Shown: positions 18,895 to 27,454, counted from the stretch's first letter. The stretch is DNA of 64,000 nt from an uncultured Desulfobacter sp. (GCF_963664415.1 NZ_OY761445.1:3126501-3190500); one strand, 5' to 3'. Notes: a model not told the origin generated them from the sequence alone. A program made the numbers and translations.

Positions 18895-19977
18895 TTACCC
18901 AAACCGGAACTATATAAAAAGCGATAAGAGAATGATTTTAACAACAGGGGGGGTCAAAATTGGGTTGTCGAGAGGGGTCAATTTTGTGTTGCAATTCCGA
19001 CAAACAACACCTTGTCTGCTTTTTGGATGCAAAGAGACTTCAAATAGCCCTTCAGCAGCAGAAACAAGCCATCAGGCCCATTAAAACCGCCATCAATAAA
19101 TGGGGCAAAGCTTTTTTCCTGTTTCCCATGGGCATCGACGACATAAATAATCAACAGCTTGGGTTCTCTCCAGGCCCCATGATATCTGGTTCTTCCTTTG
19201 GCTGTCCGGGGACCTCGCTTTTTTTCCCGCAATCGAGTCCGGCCACCATCGGTGCTTATGACAACCCGACGACCTTGAAGGTTGTCCTCTTCATTTAAGG
19301 GGAGCAGACCCATTTGCTGTACCACCCGTGCTCGTTCTGCGTAGCGGTAGGCCAGTTTCCGGATCACCTTAACATCCAGGATAGTGCCATGATCACAAAG
19401 GACCTGACGTACTTCCTCAAATGAGCTCAGTAACGCGGACCAGGCGCTGACCATCGCCGCCAAGATTGGTGTACATCGATCATGAATCCCGAGCAAAGCC
19501 AAAGCAGCATACAAGCCCTTATATCTTTTGCCATTTCGACGGTCACAGGCTCTTCGATAGTATCGAACATGGATTGGGATCGTGCAACCTGAGCTGGTTT
19601 GAATTTGAACTGTCTCAAACCCTTCACTTTTCATTCGGCCAGGCCAGCTACGCACCAACTCTCTTTCTTGTTCGTTATGCTCTGGAGAGTTTATACTGGT
19701 TTGGACTTTTTTTTTAGCATCAACGCGGCTAAACGATTGGTATAGCTTAAAATTTCTTGTTCAACCTGAATGAGTTCTTCCGGACTGCGAATTAGCCGTT
19801 TCTCTTTGTCCAGCTGTTTCAATAATTCATATATTTCTTCTACCGTTTCGCAGGATTCAGCCTTTTTGAGTTTCATACTATTTTCTTCCTCATCAGTTGA
19901 TAATCGAGGGGAAGCATAACTTCTTTTTGCTAAAGAGGATAGTCCGTTTTAAAAACCGGGAAAATGGGAATGCGCCC

Positions 19978-20287
19978 GCTGGGAGGGACAACAGAACTTA
20001 TAGAAAATGACCGCATTGTTACAAATGAAAGCCCTATTTTTCTAGCTGAATCTCCAGAACTTAATGAAGGGTTTAATGGCGTAATAGATAATGTAGCTAT
20101 CTATAAGAGTGTCAAACCGCTAAGTAAAATTGAAAAAACTTGGGCTTCAATCATGCTGCGGTGCCAAGGAGATTTTGACAACGACTGTGATGTGGATGGG
20201 AGTGACCTGACTGTTTTTGCTGTTGGGGGGAGCAGCATCACGGCGAAACAATTCGCCGCAGACTTCGGCAGGATGAATTGTCCCTAA
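19978..20287 (+). pseudogene. C-terminal LamG/dockerin-like fragment
   Basis: Directly beyond the ISKra4 end, an open frame codes the last part of a concanavalin-like (LamG) domain (NEGFNGVIDNVAIYKSVKPLS). A calcium-binding dockerin-like loop follows (GDFDNDCDVDGSDLTVFA) and a terminal AADFGRMNCP. It lacks a start of its own. It may be the severed C-terminus of the secreted protein at 13050, or the tail of a different secreted protein; the first half of the LamG domain is missing, so some sequence has been lost. Confidence 0.55.
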
Positions 20288-20486
20288 ATAGACCCAACGA
20301 AAACATAGCTTCAGCCTATCCGCAGCAATAGTCCCCGGTCCCGGGCAGGCGAATTTTAATGAATGGTGGTTCCCTGTTCAGCGTAAATAAGAATCGGATA
20401 AAACATAATATGAAACAACTCTGGCCAGTTAAGGCAGAATTTCAGGATGATAAACGTCGAAGATTGTTTGATGATTTTTTAAGTGC

Positions 20487-20514
20487 CCCCCTTTTCAGGT
20501 TTCTGAAAAGGGGG
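20487..20514. terminator. Strong hairpin after satP
   Basis: A 12-bp perfect stem (CCCCCTTTTCAG at 20487-20498, complement at 20503-20514) with a GTTT loop lies 16 bp beyond the satP stop. On the plus strand it is followed by ACTTTTGG; on the minus strand there is no clean U-tract. It probably protects or terminates the satP transcript. Confidence 0.55.
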
Positions 20515-20530
20515 ACTTTTGGGGTTAGGA

Positions 20531-21094
20531 TTAGCCAATCGGAAGAATTGCTCTGCTGTATTGTTCGTTAAGAACCTCCGCCATGGCAAGATAAATAGCG
20601 CTCATTCCGCAGATGATGCCTTCAAAACCGGCAATTGTTCCGATAAGATGTGAACCTGTCCAGTCTTTAATTGCAAGAAGAAAAAACAATACTGTCAGCG
20701 ATGCAAAAACAAACTGAAGGCCTTTGCTGGATTTTAATGTCCCGAAAAACATGAACATTGTAAAAATGCCCCACATAAACAGATAGCAGGCCATGAATTT
20801 TGCGGGTGTTGCATCTGCCCAGCCAAGCTTAGGCAAGAGAATAAGCGCCACCAAGGTCAACCAGAAGTGACCATAAGATATGAAGGCCGTAACACCAAAA
20901 GTATTACCTTTTCTAAACTCAAGAATACCAGCGATAATCTGGGCTGCCCCCCCGTAAAAAAGCCCCATTGCCAGAATCATTGAACTGATTTCAAAAAAAC
21001 CGGCATTATGAATATTCAAAAGCACGGTTGTCATTCCAAAGCCCATCAATCCAAGAGGTCCAGGATTTGCTAACGTTTCATTTCTCATTTTCAT
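20531..21094 (-). CDS. satP: Acetate/succinate uptake transporter, AceTr (SatP/YaaH) family
   Basis: This 187-residue integral membrane protein has six hydrophobic helices. The family signature near the N-terminus reads NPGPLGLMGFGMTT (usually NPAPLGL), and FEGIICGMSAIYLAMAEVLNE near the end matches the conserved last-helix segment. Members form hexameric channels for acetate uptake in symport with protons, which would suit an acetate-using sulfate reducer. A sigma-54 promoter lies 50 bp upstream, and a sigma-54-activator-like gene follows on the same strand further upstream. The length is normal. Confidence 0.9.
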   Translation of the reverse strand: MKMRNETLANPGPLGLMGFGMTTVLLNIHNAGFFEISSMILAMGLFYGGAAQIIAGILEFRKGNTFGVTAFISYGHFWLTLVALILLPKLGWADATPAKFMACYLFMWGIFTMFMFFGTLKSSKGLQFVFASLTVLFFLLAIKDWTGSHLIGTIAGFEGIICGMSAIYLAMAEVLNEQYSRAILPIG

Positions 21095-21143
21095 ACTCCT
21101 GTTTGTAAATTATTAAAAATTGTAAAATACTTTTAACAGAATT

Positions 21144-21159
21144 AGCAAGCATTGTGCCA
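21144..21159 (-). promoter_or_regulatory. Sigma-54 promoter of satP
   Basis: The minus strand reads TGGCACAATGCTTGCT. The -24 GG and -12 GC are separated by exactly 10 bp, matching the sigma-54 consensus TGGCAC-N5-TTGC. It is 50 bp before the satP start codon and in the right orientation. Confidence 0.85.
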
Positions 21160-21444
21160 TCGTCCTATTGCAGGCTTCGAGTCGATTTATTGCCGTGAAT
21201 AATCAGCCCATATGTCCATCATCATTCGTCACAATCGTTTGGATAGTTTTTAAAGACCTGAAAGGCCTTGTCATCATCGTTTTGAGGTAAGCTTAATAAT
21301 TATTGAAAGCTCAACATTCAGGCTTAATCACAAATAAATTTATTCTTAGTTCTTCTGAAAAAAAACGGTGAGGTGAGAATTAAAACAAGGCAAAAAGATG
21401 CTATTGGGCGCATATGACTCAAATTAGGACCGATCTGTCCTATT

Positions 21445-22872
21445 TCAAGGCAGATTTATCTCATGGGTCATCATTTTACGATAAAGTGTCTTGGGGGAAA
21501 TGCCCATTTTCTTAGCGGCTTTTCCTCTGTGCCACCGGGAGAGCTCGAGTGCAGAAAGAATAAACTGTTTCTCAAACCGGGCCACGGCATCAGGCAGGGG
21601 AAGATCTGCGCCTGAATCCGAAACAGCCATGAGTCCTGGGGGTCGGGAGGGGGGGCTCGCTGGGAGGGCGAGATTCGGTGGAGCAATAAAATCAAGACCG
21701 TGAAAGCCAATGTACCTGCGCAGAACATTCTGGAGTTCCCTGACATTTCCGGGCCAGTGGTAATTGTATAGCGCTTGTATGTCTTGTTCGGGTAAGGCAT
21801 AAAAGTGAAGGGATGATTTCATCCGGCTGAAAAAATAATCTGCAAGTAGAGCAAGGTCTTCCTTCCGTTCACGAAGGGGCGGGATATCTATCGGAATGAC
21901 ATACAAGCGGTAAAAAAAATCGCTGTGGAGCCTGCCCTTTTGAACCTCTTCCCATAGATTCCGGGTACTGGCGGCAACAATTCTGAACTCGGAATAAAGG
22001 ACCTCATTGCTCCCAACCGGTGAATATCCTCCCCCGTCCATTACCCGTAGGAGCTTAACCTGCATGCTCAGGGAAAGTTCGCCAACTTCATGAAGAAACA
22101 GGGTGCCGCCCTGTACATAGGAAAGAACGCCCTTTTTGTCATTATGTGGACCGGTAGCGGCTCCTTTTACATGACCAAAAAATTCGGTTTCCAGGAGAGA
22201 TTCAGAGATGGCATCACAATTAACAGAAAAAAACGGAGCGTTTTTTCTTTGGCTGGTATCGTGTATCGCCCTTGCAACCAGTTCCTTACCGACCCCCGAT
22301 TCACCTTGGATAACAACACTGTCAGTACTGCCTGCCGCCCGTACAATTATGCCATAGACCTCCTGCATTTTTCGGCTTTTGCCAATGATATTGCAGAACT
22401 TGAAGCGTTCACCCATTGAAGACCGAAACAGTGAATAGCGTTGCTGGAGCTGTTCGGATTCACGTTTCATTGCCTCTTCCTGGATTTTGCGAAGGGAAAT
22501 ATCCTGAAGAGTTGTGACTGCGCCTGTGATCTTGCCTTCATGGTCAAAAACAGGAGCCGCCAGAAAATTTATATATCTTGGTTTTCCATTAATATTTTCA
22601 AAATAGTCTGTTGCCTCCCAGGCATTCTGCACAAGGCTGGACTGCGCCGGATTTTTCGTGCTGTATATTTCAAGAATTTTTTTATAGTCTTGCTCGACAA
22701 CAAGATCGGCCAAAACGGGCCGTTTGCTGGAATAAAAAATCTTCCACTGGTGGTCGGTGCCGATAATCTCGTCAGCGGAAACGCCTGTGAGAACTTCAAA
22801 AGCTTTGTTCCAGATTTTTACCCTGTGGTCGGTCCCTATGGCAAACTGGGATATCGGCGTATACTCAAGCAT
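21445..22872 (-). CDS. Sigma-54-activator-like regulator with altered GAFTGA and Walker B
   Basis: This 475-residue protein has a PAS/PAC domain (residues about 5-130, FAIGTDHRVKIWNKAFEVLTG), an AAA+ domain (about 160-385), and a Fis-type helix-turn-helix (HRGKAAKKMGISPKTLYRKM). Walker A is normal (GESGVGKELVARAIH), and the arginine-finger region is present. The sigma-54-contacting GAFTGA loop, however, reads GAATGP (237-242), and Walker B reads LFLHEVGE with His at 261 in place of Asp. These changes predict weak or absent ATP hydrolysis and sigma-54 contact. It may be a repressor, a heteromeric partner or a decaying gene. Its place upstream of satP suggests control of acetate uptake. Confidence 0.85.
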   Translation of the reverse strand: MLEYTPISQFAIGTDHRVKIWNKAFEVLTGVSADEIIGTDHQWKIFYSSKRPVLADLVVEQDYKKILEIYSTKNPAQSSLVQNAWEATDYFENINGKPRYINFLAAPVFDHEGKITGAVTTLQDISLRKIQEEAMKRESEQLQQRYSLFRSSMGERFKFCNIIGKSRKMQEVYGIIVRAAGSTDSVVIQGESGVGKELVARAIHDTSQRKNAPFFSVNCDAISESLLETEFFGHVKGAATGPHNDKKGVLSYVQGGTLFLHEVGELSLSMQVKLLRVMDGGGYSPVGSNEVLYSEFRIVAASTRNLWEEVQKGRLHSDFFYRLYVIPIDIPPLRERKEDLALLADYFFSRMKSSLHFYALPEQDIQALYNYHWPGNVRELQNVLRRYIGFHGLDFIAPPNLALPASPPSRPPGLMAVSDSGADLPLPDAVARFEKQFILSALELSRWHRGKAAKKMGISPKTLYRKMMTHEINLP

Positions 22873-22874
22873 AA

Positions 22875-22982
22875 TTAAATCCAGCCCCGGGTTTTTAGCT
22901 TTCTTAAAAATTCAGGCATAAGATCAGGCGGCAGGGTATCCAATAGGCAAGTGGTCATGGTCAATGCTGACAAATTGTTCAT
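22875..22982 (-). CDS. Possible 35-residue leader peptide before the PAS regulator
   Basis: A short frame (MNNLSALTMTTCLLDTLPPD and on to GWI) starts after an AAGGAAG ribosome site and ends 2 nt before the regulator start codon. The regulator itself has no good ribosome site, so its translation may be coupled to this peptide. It could equally be a severed N-terminus of the regulator. No family is recognised. Confidence 0.3.
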   Translation of the reverse strand: MNNLSALTMTTCLLDTLPPDLMPEFLRKLKTRGWI

Positions 22983-23645
22983 ATTATTCTTCCTTTATGC
23001 CCTCCAAACATGGGTTTTCGGTTCAAACACAAGCTTTTATGCCTGCCGACATTGTTAAACGCCTTGTATAATCATCCAATAATGGTCTTGCCCGGCATTA
23101 TTTTTGGGTAAAGGACCTCTTACCGCTTAAAAACACCAAAGCAAAAATCGAGCCAATAAAAGTCGACGTTGAAGTGCGATAATTTGTTTTTTCGCCCGGT
23201 TCGGTGCGTTCATTTCTGTCAAGGGCAATGCGTTACTTGACGGCTGATTTTAGATAAGCTTAGGCGAGCCTGTATAGACTTCATCGTCAGATTACCTATT
23301 TTAAAAAGGGAATCTTTTTTTGATTTTTAGAAGCAGGACTCCCTTAGTTGGATATCTTTCCTATGAGTCCAATTCTTAATGCTTATTAAAAATACAGGGA
23401 GAAAAATGACAATGTCATTACGTAGGTTGATATCAAATGCTTCTTGGTTCTGTTCATTGTGCCGGCGTTACGCCTGAGTGTGAAGACCTGTAAAAATTAA
23501 AATTTGAATCCATTCTTGCCATCCAGACAACTGTCAGGATATGATGAAGTTGAAAACAAAAGTTTAAGTTTATTATCTTTCCCTGAGACTTGTTTTTTTA
23601 TTAAACTTGCATCACCAACGAAATGGATAAGCAGTTTTTGTTACA
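22983..23645. other. Long non-coding stretch
   Basis: Nothing firm is visible. A 23-residue frame at 23406-23477 (MTMSLRRLISNASWFC and on) follows a GGGAGA ribosome-like site, but it is too short to support. The rest is AT-rich and presumably holds divergent promoters for the PAS regulator and the HNH gene. Confidence 0.3.
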
Positions 23646-23675
23646 GTGCCCGTTGAAAAAACAGGAGTAGGTTAT

Positions 23676-24035
23676 ATGTCAAATAAAGAAGAGAACCTTG
23701 TTCAGAAAGTGTTGAAAGAGCAACAGGCACGCCAGACCGGCTACCGGGAGCGTGCTCTTAAGATGTTCCCTTGGATCTGTGCCCATTGTGGCCGCGAGTT
23801 TGAAGGAAAACGAGTCAAGGAACTTACTGTTCACCATAAAGACCACAACCACGACAATAATCCGCCTGATGGGAGCAACTGGGAATTACTTTGTATCTAT
23901 TGCCATGACAACGAACATTCCCGGGACCAGGTCGCTGATGCCTATTCCGACGAAGTGGCTGGGAGCACCACAGACTCCGGCGGCACCACCAATCCTTTTG
24001 CCGGGCTTGGCGATATGTTAAAAGGTAAGTTGTGA
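23676..24035 (+). CDS. yajD: HNH endonuclease, YajD family
   Basis: About 119 residues from the ATG at 23676, which follows AGGAG; an earlier in-frame ATG at 23646 lacks a ribosome site. The zinc-binding HNH motif is complete: CAHCGREF, then LTVHHKDHNHDNNPPDGSNWELLCIYCHDNEH. The C-terminus is a Gly/Thr-rich tail (GSTTDSGGTTNPFAGLGDML), as in E. coli YajD. Such proteins nick DNA, but their cellular role is not settled. Stand-alone gene. Confidence 0.88.
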   Translation: MSNKEENLVQKVLKEQQARQTGYRERALKMFPWICAHCGREFEGKRVKELTVHHKDHNHDNNPPDGSNWELLCIYCHDNEHSRDQVADAYSDEVAGSTTDSGGTTNPFAGLGDMLKGKL

Positions 24036-24140
24036 CCTTGCTGTCGGCCTGAAACGTGGATTGGCTGCACAGATTGCCGTAATCATAAAACCATGGCGGT
24101 TAAATGAATGAAGCGTAAAAATTTTTCTTTCATGATTGCC

Positions 24141-24250
24141 TTATTTTTCAGGCGCTGTTTGAACCTGGTTGCGGCCGTTTTCTTTGGCCTTATAAAGTGC
24201 CTGGTCTGCCCTGTGAACCAAATCAAGCACCGAATCATTTACAGAATCTT
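24141..24250 (-). pseudogene. C-terminal remnant of a GGDEF domain
   Basis: The minus strand codes LDLVHRADQALYKAKENGRNQV, the last helix and strand of diguanylate-cyclase GGDEF domains. The GGDEF signature itself and everything before it are absent. The sequence immediately upstream is group II intron RNA, so the fragment is what is left of a gene after a deletion that joined the two. Confidence 0.65.
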
Positions 24251-24709
24251 CATCACTACTACGGGTCGCTCCGCGCCTGTGCCCTGCATCGGTACTCTCA
24301 TACTTACGGGTCCTCCGCTTGTATTTCTCCCTTAGCATCAGGGCAACAGGTTCCCACGTTCCACACAAAAGCCTGTCCCAAGTTCACGCCACCTTTATGC
24401 CGGAAGCCGCCCGGCCAGTAAACAGGTAACCGCCGAACTTATCCCGGGTTAACGACTCCCCCCCGGTTTTGACCTCATCCCTACGCTTTCGACACTTCAA
24501 CAGTGATTCACTTACGTTCGTCTCCTTGGAACCTACCTGACAGGATCTTGTCTTGCCTTTTCCGTAACGCTCACCCCCCCGGCTCTTAACCGGCGCAGCT
24601 TACGGTGGTTTAAAGCCTCCACCTGTATAGCGGCTTCGAGGGGCCTTCCCTCATCTTTTGTGCAGCATGGCTACACTGTTTATTGCAACAGTGTCTGCCT
24701 TTGTGGCAC
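24250..24709 (-). ncRNA. 5' fragment of a group II intron (no ORF, no domain V)
   Basis: Read on the minus strand, the sequence starts near GTGCCACAAAGG and contains stretches I recognise from ORF-bearing bacterial group II introns: GGAACGTGGGAACCTGTTGC, GTAAGTATGAGAGTACCGAT, GCAGGGCACAGGCGCGGAGC, ending GTAGTAGTGATGAAG. These are domain I-IV elements upstream of the usual reverse-transcriptase gene. The reverse transcriptase and domains V and VI are missing. It is unrelated to the intron at 52.6 kb by eye. Confidence 0.6.
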
Positions 24710-24711
24710 AC

Positions 24712-24746
24712 CGTCATCTGCAAAATTACGGTTTTCGGTCGGGCAC
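24712..24746 (-). repeat. Second copy of the GCCCGACCGAAAA repeat
   Basis: On the minus strand it reads GTGCCCGACCGAAAACCGTA then ATTTTGC and a GATGACGG ending, matching the start of the repeat at 1939-1975 with a few changes. The intron fragment begins right after it, so the intron or its deletion interrupted the repeat. Confidence 0.55.
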
Positions 24747-24782
24747 GATGAGACCCATAAGTCATTCGAACTTTTCATAAAG

Positions 24783-25088
24783 TTACAGGCGATGCAACTG
24801 GATTTGAACATAGGGTTCATCAATGTATGAGTCAGGCCACAGCCCATTATTTTTTCGGGTGCGTACAGGCGATTTGTCATTATATCCGCGCAACGTCATC
24901 TCTGCGGCCAGCAACTGGTGGCGTTTGTTCAGCGCCCAACCCAAATCCATCCAGCGCAAGGTTTCCGGGTGCCGGGCGTAGCCTTTTTTGTGGTTGATGA
25001 GAATGGAGACCATGCCGTGAAGTTCCCGGTGCTCGCCTAAAAGACTCTGGCGGTTCAGGTATCCTGGATGAAGATCCCAGATTCTCAT
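24783..25088 (-). CDS. Pyrimidine-dimer DNA glycosylase (T4 endonuclease V family), probably C-truncated
   Basis: This 101-residue protein opens MRIWDLHPGYLNRQSLLGEH, matching the bacterial relatives of phage T4 endonuclease V, followed by RHPETLRW and LAAEMTLRGY. Such enzymes cut the glycosyl bond at UV-induced pyrimidine dimers and nick the abasic site. Bacterial members are usually about 140-150 residues; here the frame ends after YIDEPYVQIQLHRL, close to the repeat and intron fragment, so the C-terminal part appears lost. It shares its strand and a 19-nt gap with nfo, an abasic-site endonuclease, which would make a matching repair pair. Confidence 0.75.
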   Translation of the reverse strand: MRIWDLHPGYLNRQSLLGEHRELHGMVSILINHKKGYARHPETLRWMDLGWALNKRHQLLAAEMTLRGYNDKSPVRTRKNNGLWPDSYIDEPYVQIQLHRL

Positions 25089-25107
25089 ATAACCTCCTTC
25101 ATCGGGA

Positions 25108-25953
25108 TTAAGGATTGATCATCGATTTCAGCAACGAAAGTTCCTCGGCCCATATGTCATTGTCAGGTGTTTCCAGAATCATGGGAATATGGTCCAGGCG
25201 TTTGTCTGCCATGATTTGCCGGAAAGCGGCAAGGCCAAGTTGTCCCTTGCCGATACTTTCATGCCGGTCCACCCTGGAATTAATCTGCTTTTTGGCATCG
25301 TTTAAGTGCATGCCCTTTAATTTGTCAAAGCCGATAATTGTGTCAAACAGGTCCCAGGTTTTTTCATAACCCTCCCGGGAAACCAAATCATAACCGGCAG
25401 CAAAGGCATGACAGGTGTCAATGCACACCCCAACGCGGGATTGATCGTCCACCCGGTCAATAACGGATTTTATCTGTTCAAAGGCAAATCCCACATTGCT
25501 TCCCTGGCCTGCGGTGTTTTCAATGACGGCAATGACGTCCGGCACGTCTTGCAGGGCAAGGTTAATGGATTGGGCAATGGTTGCCAGGCAGTCATCCATG
25601 CTGACTTTCTTTAACGTAGAGCCTGGATGGAAATTGAGCATGGCAATGCCAAGCTGATGACATCGCTGCATTTCATCTATGAACGCAAGTCTGGATTTCT
25701 CCAAGGCGGCTTGTTCAGGATGCCCCAGGTTGATCAAATAGGAGTCATGGGCAAGAATCTGACCCGGTCCGAATCCCAAAGTTCTGCAGTTTGATTTAAA
25801 CTGATTAATATTTTGGTCTGATAAGGGTTTGGCCTGCCACTGCCGCTGATTTTTTGTGAACAGTGCAAAACAGGATGCGCCGATCTTTTTGGCATTTCCC
25901 GGCGCGTTTTCAACGCCGCCTGCAGCACTTACATGGGCACCCAGATATTTCAA
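25108..25953 (-). CDS. nfo: Endonuclease IV (AP endonuclease)
   Basis: 281 residues, normal length for Nfo. It is a zinc-dependent TIM-barrel enzyme that cuts 5' of abasic sites in base-excision repair. Metal-ligand motifs are all visible: GAHVSAAGG, LAHDSYLINLG, LNFHPGS, VIENTAGQGSNVG, VCIDTCHAFAAGYD, MHLNDAKK with DRHESIGKG, and ILETP near the C-terminus. It lies 19 nt upstream of the dimer glycosylase and 27 nt downstream of the MATE gene, all on the minus strand. Confidence 0.95.
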   Translation of the reverse strand: MKYLGAHVSAAGGVENAPGNAKKIGASCFALFTKNQRQWQAKPLSDQNINQFKSNCRTLGFGPGQILAHDSYLINLGHPEQAALEKSRLAFIDEMQRCHQLGIAMLNFHPGSTLKKVSMDDCLATIAQSINLALQDVPDVIAVIENTAGQGSNVGFAFEQIKSVIDRVDDQSRVGVCIDTCHAFAAGYDLVSREGYEKTWDLFDTIIGFDKLKGMHLNDAKKQINSRVDRHESIGKGQLGLAAFRQIMADKRLDHIPMILETPDNDIWAEELSLLKSMINP

Positions 25954-25980
25954 TTCTGCCTCCTTTTTTTAACACAGAAT

Positions 25981-27378
25981 TCAAGGATTGTTTTCAGGTG
26001 ATATTTGCGGATCTGCCACAAGATTCCGTATCCATTTCTTTGAAAAAAAACGGGGCAGTCCGACAATAAGCTTAAACATTTCCTCCAGGGCAATCAAGGC
26101 CATGACACCATATACGGGCCAGTGAAAAACAAACGCACCGAAAAAAGCCATAGGCACGCCAATACACCACACCCCACTCAAATCTATGAGAAATCCGAAT
26201 TTTGTGTCGCCCCCACCCCGGAACACCGAAACTATCGTTGTGAAATTGGTGGTCTTTGTCCAGAAGATAAGACCGGTTGTCAGCATCAGGTAGTAAGCGT
26301 TATCATAGGCGGCTGTTGAAATATTGTACAATCCCAGGATAAAATGCCGGCACAAAATTAGTACAAGCCCCGCACCAAGGGCCATGGGCAGTTGGGTCAA
26401 AAGCATGAATTTGCCGTAGGCGAATGCCCGTTCGTATCTTTTTGCCCCAATGCTGTTACCTATAAGAATAGAACCTGCATGAAAAATGCCGAAAAACGGC
26501 ACAAATAAAAATTCTTCAAGGGTAGCCACGATATTGGCCGCAGCAATCGCTTCAGTGCCCATGCGGGCGTAAACCAGTTTGTATATGCTCACGCCCGTGA
26601 CCCAGAAAAATTCATTGAGGAACACAGGCCAGCACGTAGCGGTCACTCGTTTGACAAAAGCAAAATCAAAGGAAAACATTTTTTTTATTGGCGCAGCAAG
26701 CGGGTAAGGCTTCAGGTAGATGATCGCCGTCAACAGGCCGGTTTCAAGCAATTTTGCTGTGCAGGTGCCGATGGCCGCACCTTTGACTCCCATGGCGGGA
26801 AAGCCGAAGTTCCCAAAAATCAGGCAATAATTGAGTACAATATTGACAACCACGGCCACAAAGGAAGAGAGCAAAGGGACACCGGCAAATCCCATACTGC
26901 GCATATTGGTCATAAAAGAGAAGGTGATGCAAAAAGGAATAAAGGTAACACCCACAATACCAAGGTATTCTGCCCCAAGGCGGACGACGTCGGCATCACT
27001 AGAAAATAGTGCAATTACAGTCCCCGGAAAACACAGCGCAGCTCCGGCAAACACGAAACCGATGACAAATCCGACCAGAATCCCAAGGCCCGACAACTGG
27101 TGAATCCGTGAAAGATCCTTTTTACCCCAATACTGGGCCGTGAATATGGCAACGCCGGAGTGCACACCGAACTGGATAACAAAAAAAATAAAGACAAACT
27201 GATTGGCAATGCCTACGGCGGCCACGGCCGCATCATGAAGCCGACCGATCATGAGCATGTCTATGACGGCCATGGAGCTGGTCAAAAAAATTTGCAGGGA
27301 AATGGGTAGCGCCAGGCTGAAAAGCAGGCGCAAAAAAGTCTTGGGAACAATTACCTCAGACGGGTCTGTGACGTGCAT
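25981..27378 (-). CDS. MATE family efflux transporter
   Basis: This 465-residue protein has about twelve hydrophobic helices in two related halves (SSMAVIDMLMIGRLHDAAVAA in the first; TEAIAAANIVATLEEFLFVPFFG in the second), typical of MATE cation/drug antiporters. It is likely Na+- or H+-driven export at the inner membrane; the substrate cannot be told. Its length is normal and no frameshift is seen. It is upstream of nfo and downstream of the alcohol dehydrogenase on the same strand, with gaps that allow one transcript. Confidence 0.9.
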   Translation of the reverse strand: MHVTDPSEVIVPKTFLRLLFSLALPISLQIFLTSSMAVIDMLMIGRLHDAAVAAVGIANQFVFIFFVIQFGVHSGVAIFTAQYWGKKDLSRIHQLSGLGILVGFVIGFVFAGAALCFPGTVIALFSSDADVVRLGAEYLGIVGVTFIPFCITFSFMTNMRSMGFAGVPLLSSFVAVVVNIVLNYCLIFGNFGFPAMGVKGAAIGTCTAKLLETGLLTAIIYLKPYPLAAPIKKMFSFDFAFVKRVTATCWPVFLNEFFWVTGVSIYKLVYARMGTEAIAAANIVATLEEFLFVPFFGIFHAGSILIGNSIGAKRYERAFAYGKFMLLTQLPMALGAGLVLILCRHFILGLYNISTAAYDNAYYLMLTTGLIFWTKTTNFTTIVSVFRGGGDTKFGFLIDLSGVWCIGVPMAFFGAFVFHWPVYGVMALIALEEMFKLIVGLPRFFSKKWIRNLVADPQISPENNP

Positions 27379-27454
27379 ATAAAAAGGCCTGCTTTCAGTT
27401 AAAATGCAAAACCCTATATCAGCAGGGATAGCAGGTCAAGGCTATTTCCGAATG

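Larger units (their letters stand above)
16191..18999 (+). mobile_element. IS21-family insertion sequence (2.8 kb)
   Basis: The element lies between two ACAAACA copies (16184-16190 and 19000-19006), a 7-bp target duplication within the 4-8 bp range of IS21. Each end carries two copies of an AAAATTGACCCC-type repeat (near 16207 and 16242 at the left; near 18956 and 18980 at the right), the multiple terminal repeats typical of the family. It carries istA, istB and one extra small gene. Confidence 0.92.
15658..19876 (-). pseudogene. ISKra4-family transposase split by IS21
   Basis: Three pieces rebuild one transposase. The N-terminal piece (19876-19691) ends at an A9 run near 19707; a minus-one shift there continues into LMLKKKVQTSINSPEHNEQE. 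The middle piece runs to 19007 (KADKVLFV) and holds a zinc-ribbon-like and catalytic region (VVISTDGGRTRLR). After the IS21 element the last piece (16191-15658) gives FVADGAHWIWNRVP, LLDFYHAVEHLGKVAG, and the family hallmark IGSGAIESSIRRVVNLRLKG. The duplicated ACAAACA at the junction corresponds to the shared LFV/FV codons. The gene is inactive in this copy. The A9 shift may have been programmed in the original. Confidence 0.85.
15636..19977 (-). mobile_element. ISKra4-family element interrupted by an IS21 element
   Basis: The inverted ends read GGGCGCATTCCCATTTTC at 15636 and its complement ending at 19977; the repeat continues as CGGTT. The transposase runs on the minus strand. Once the nested IS21 element is removed, the outer element is about 1.5 kb. 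No convincing target duplication is visible around it, so the flanks may have been rearranged after insertion. Confidence 0.8.

Noticed and set aside
22983..23645. Possible tRNA or small RNA in the long gap
   Set aside because: No cloverleaf, TTCGA-type T-loop with matching acceptor arms, or convincing terminator could be found by eye.
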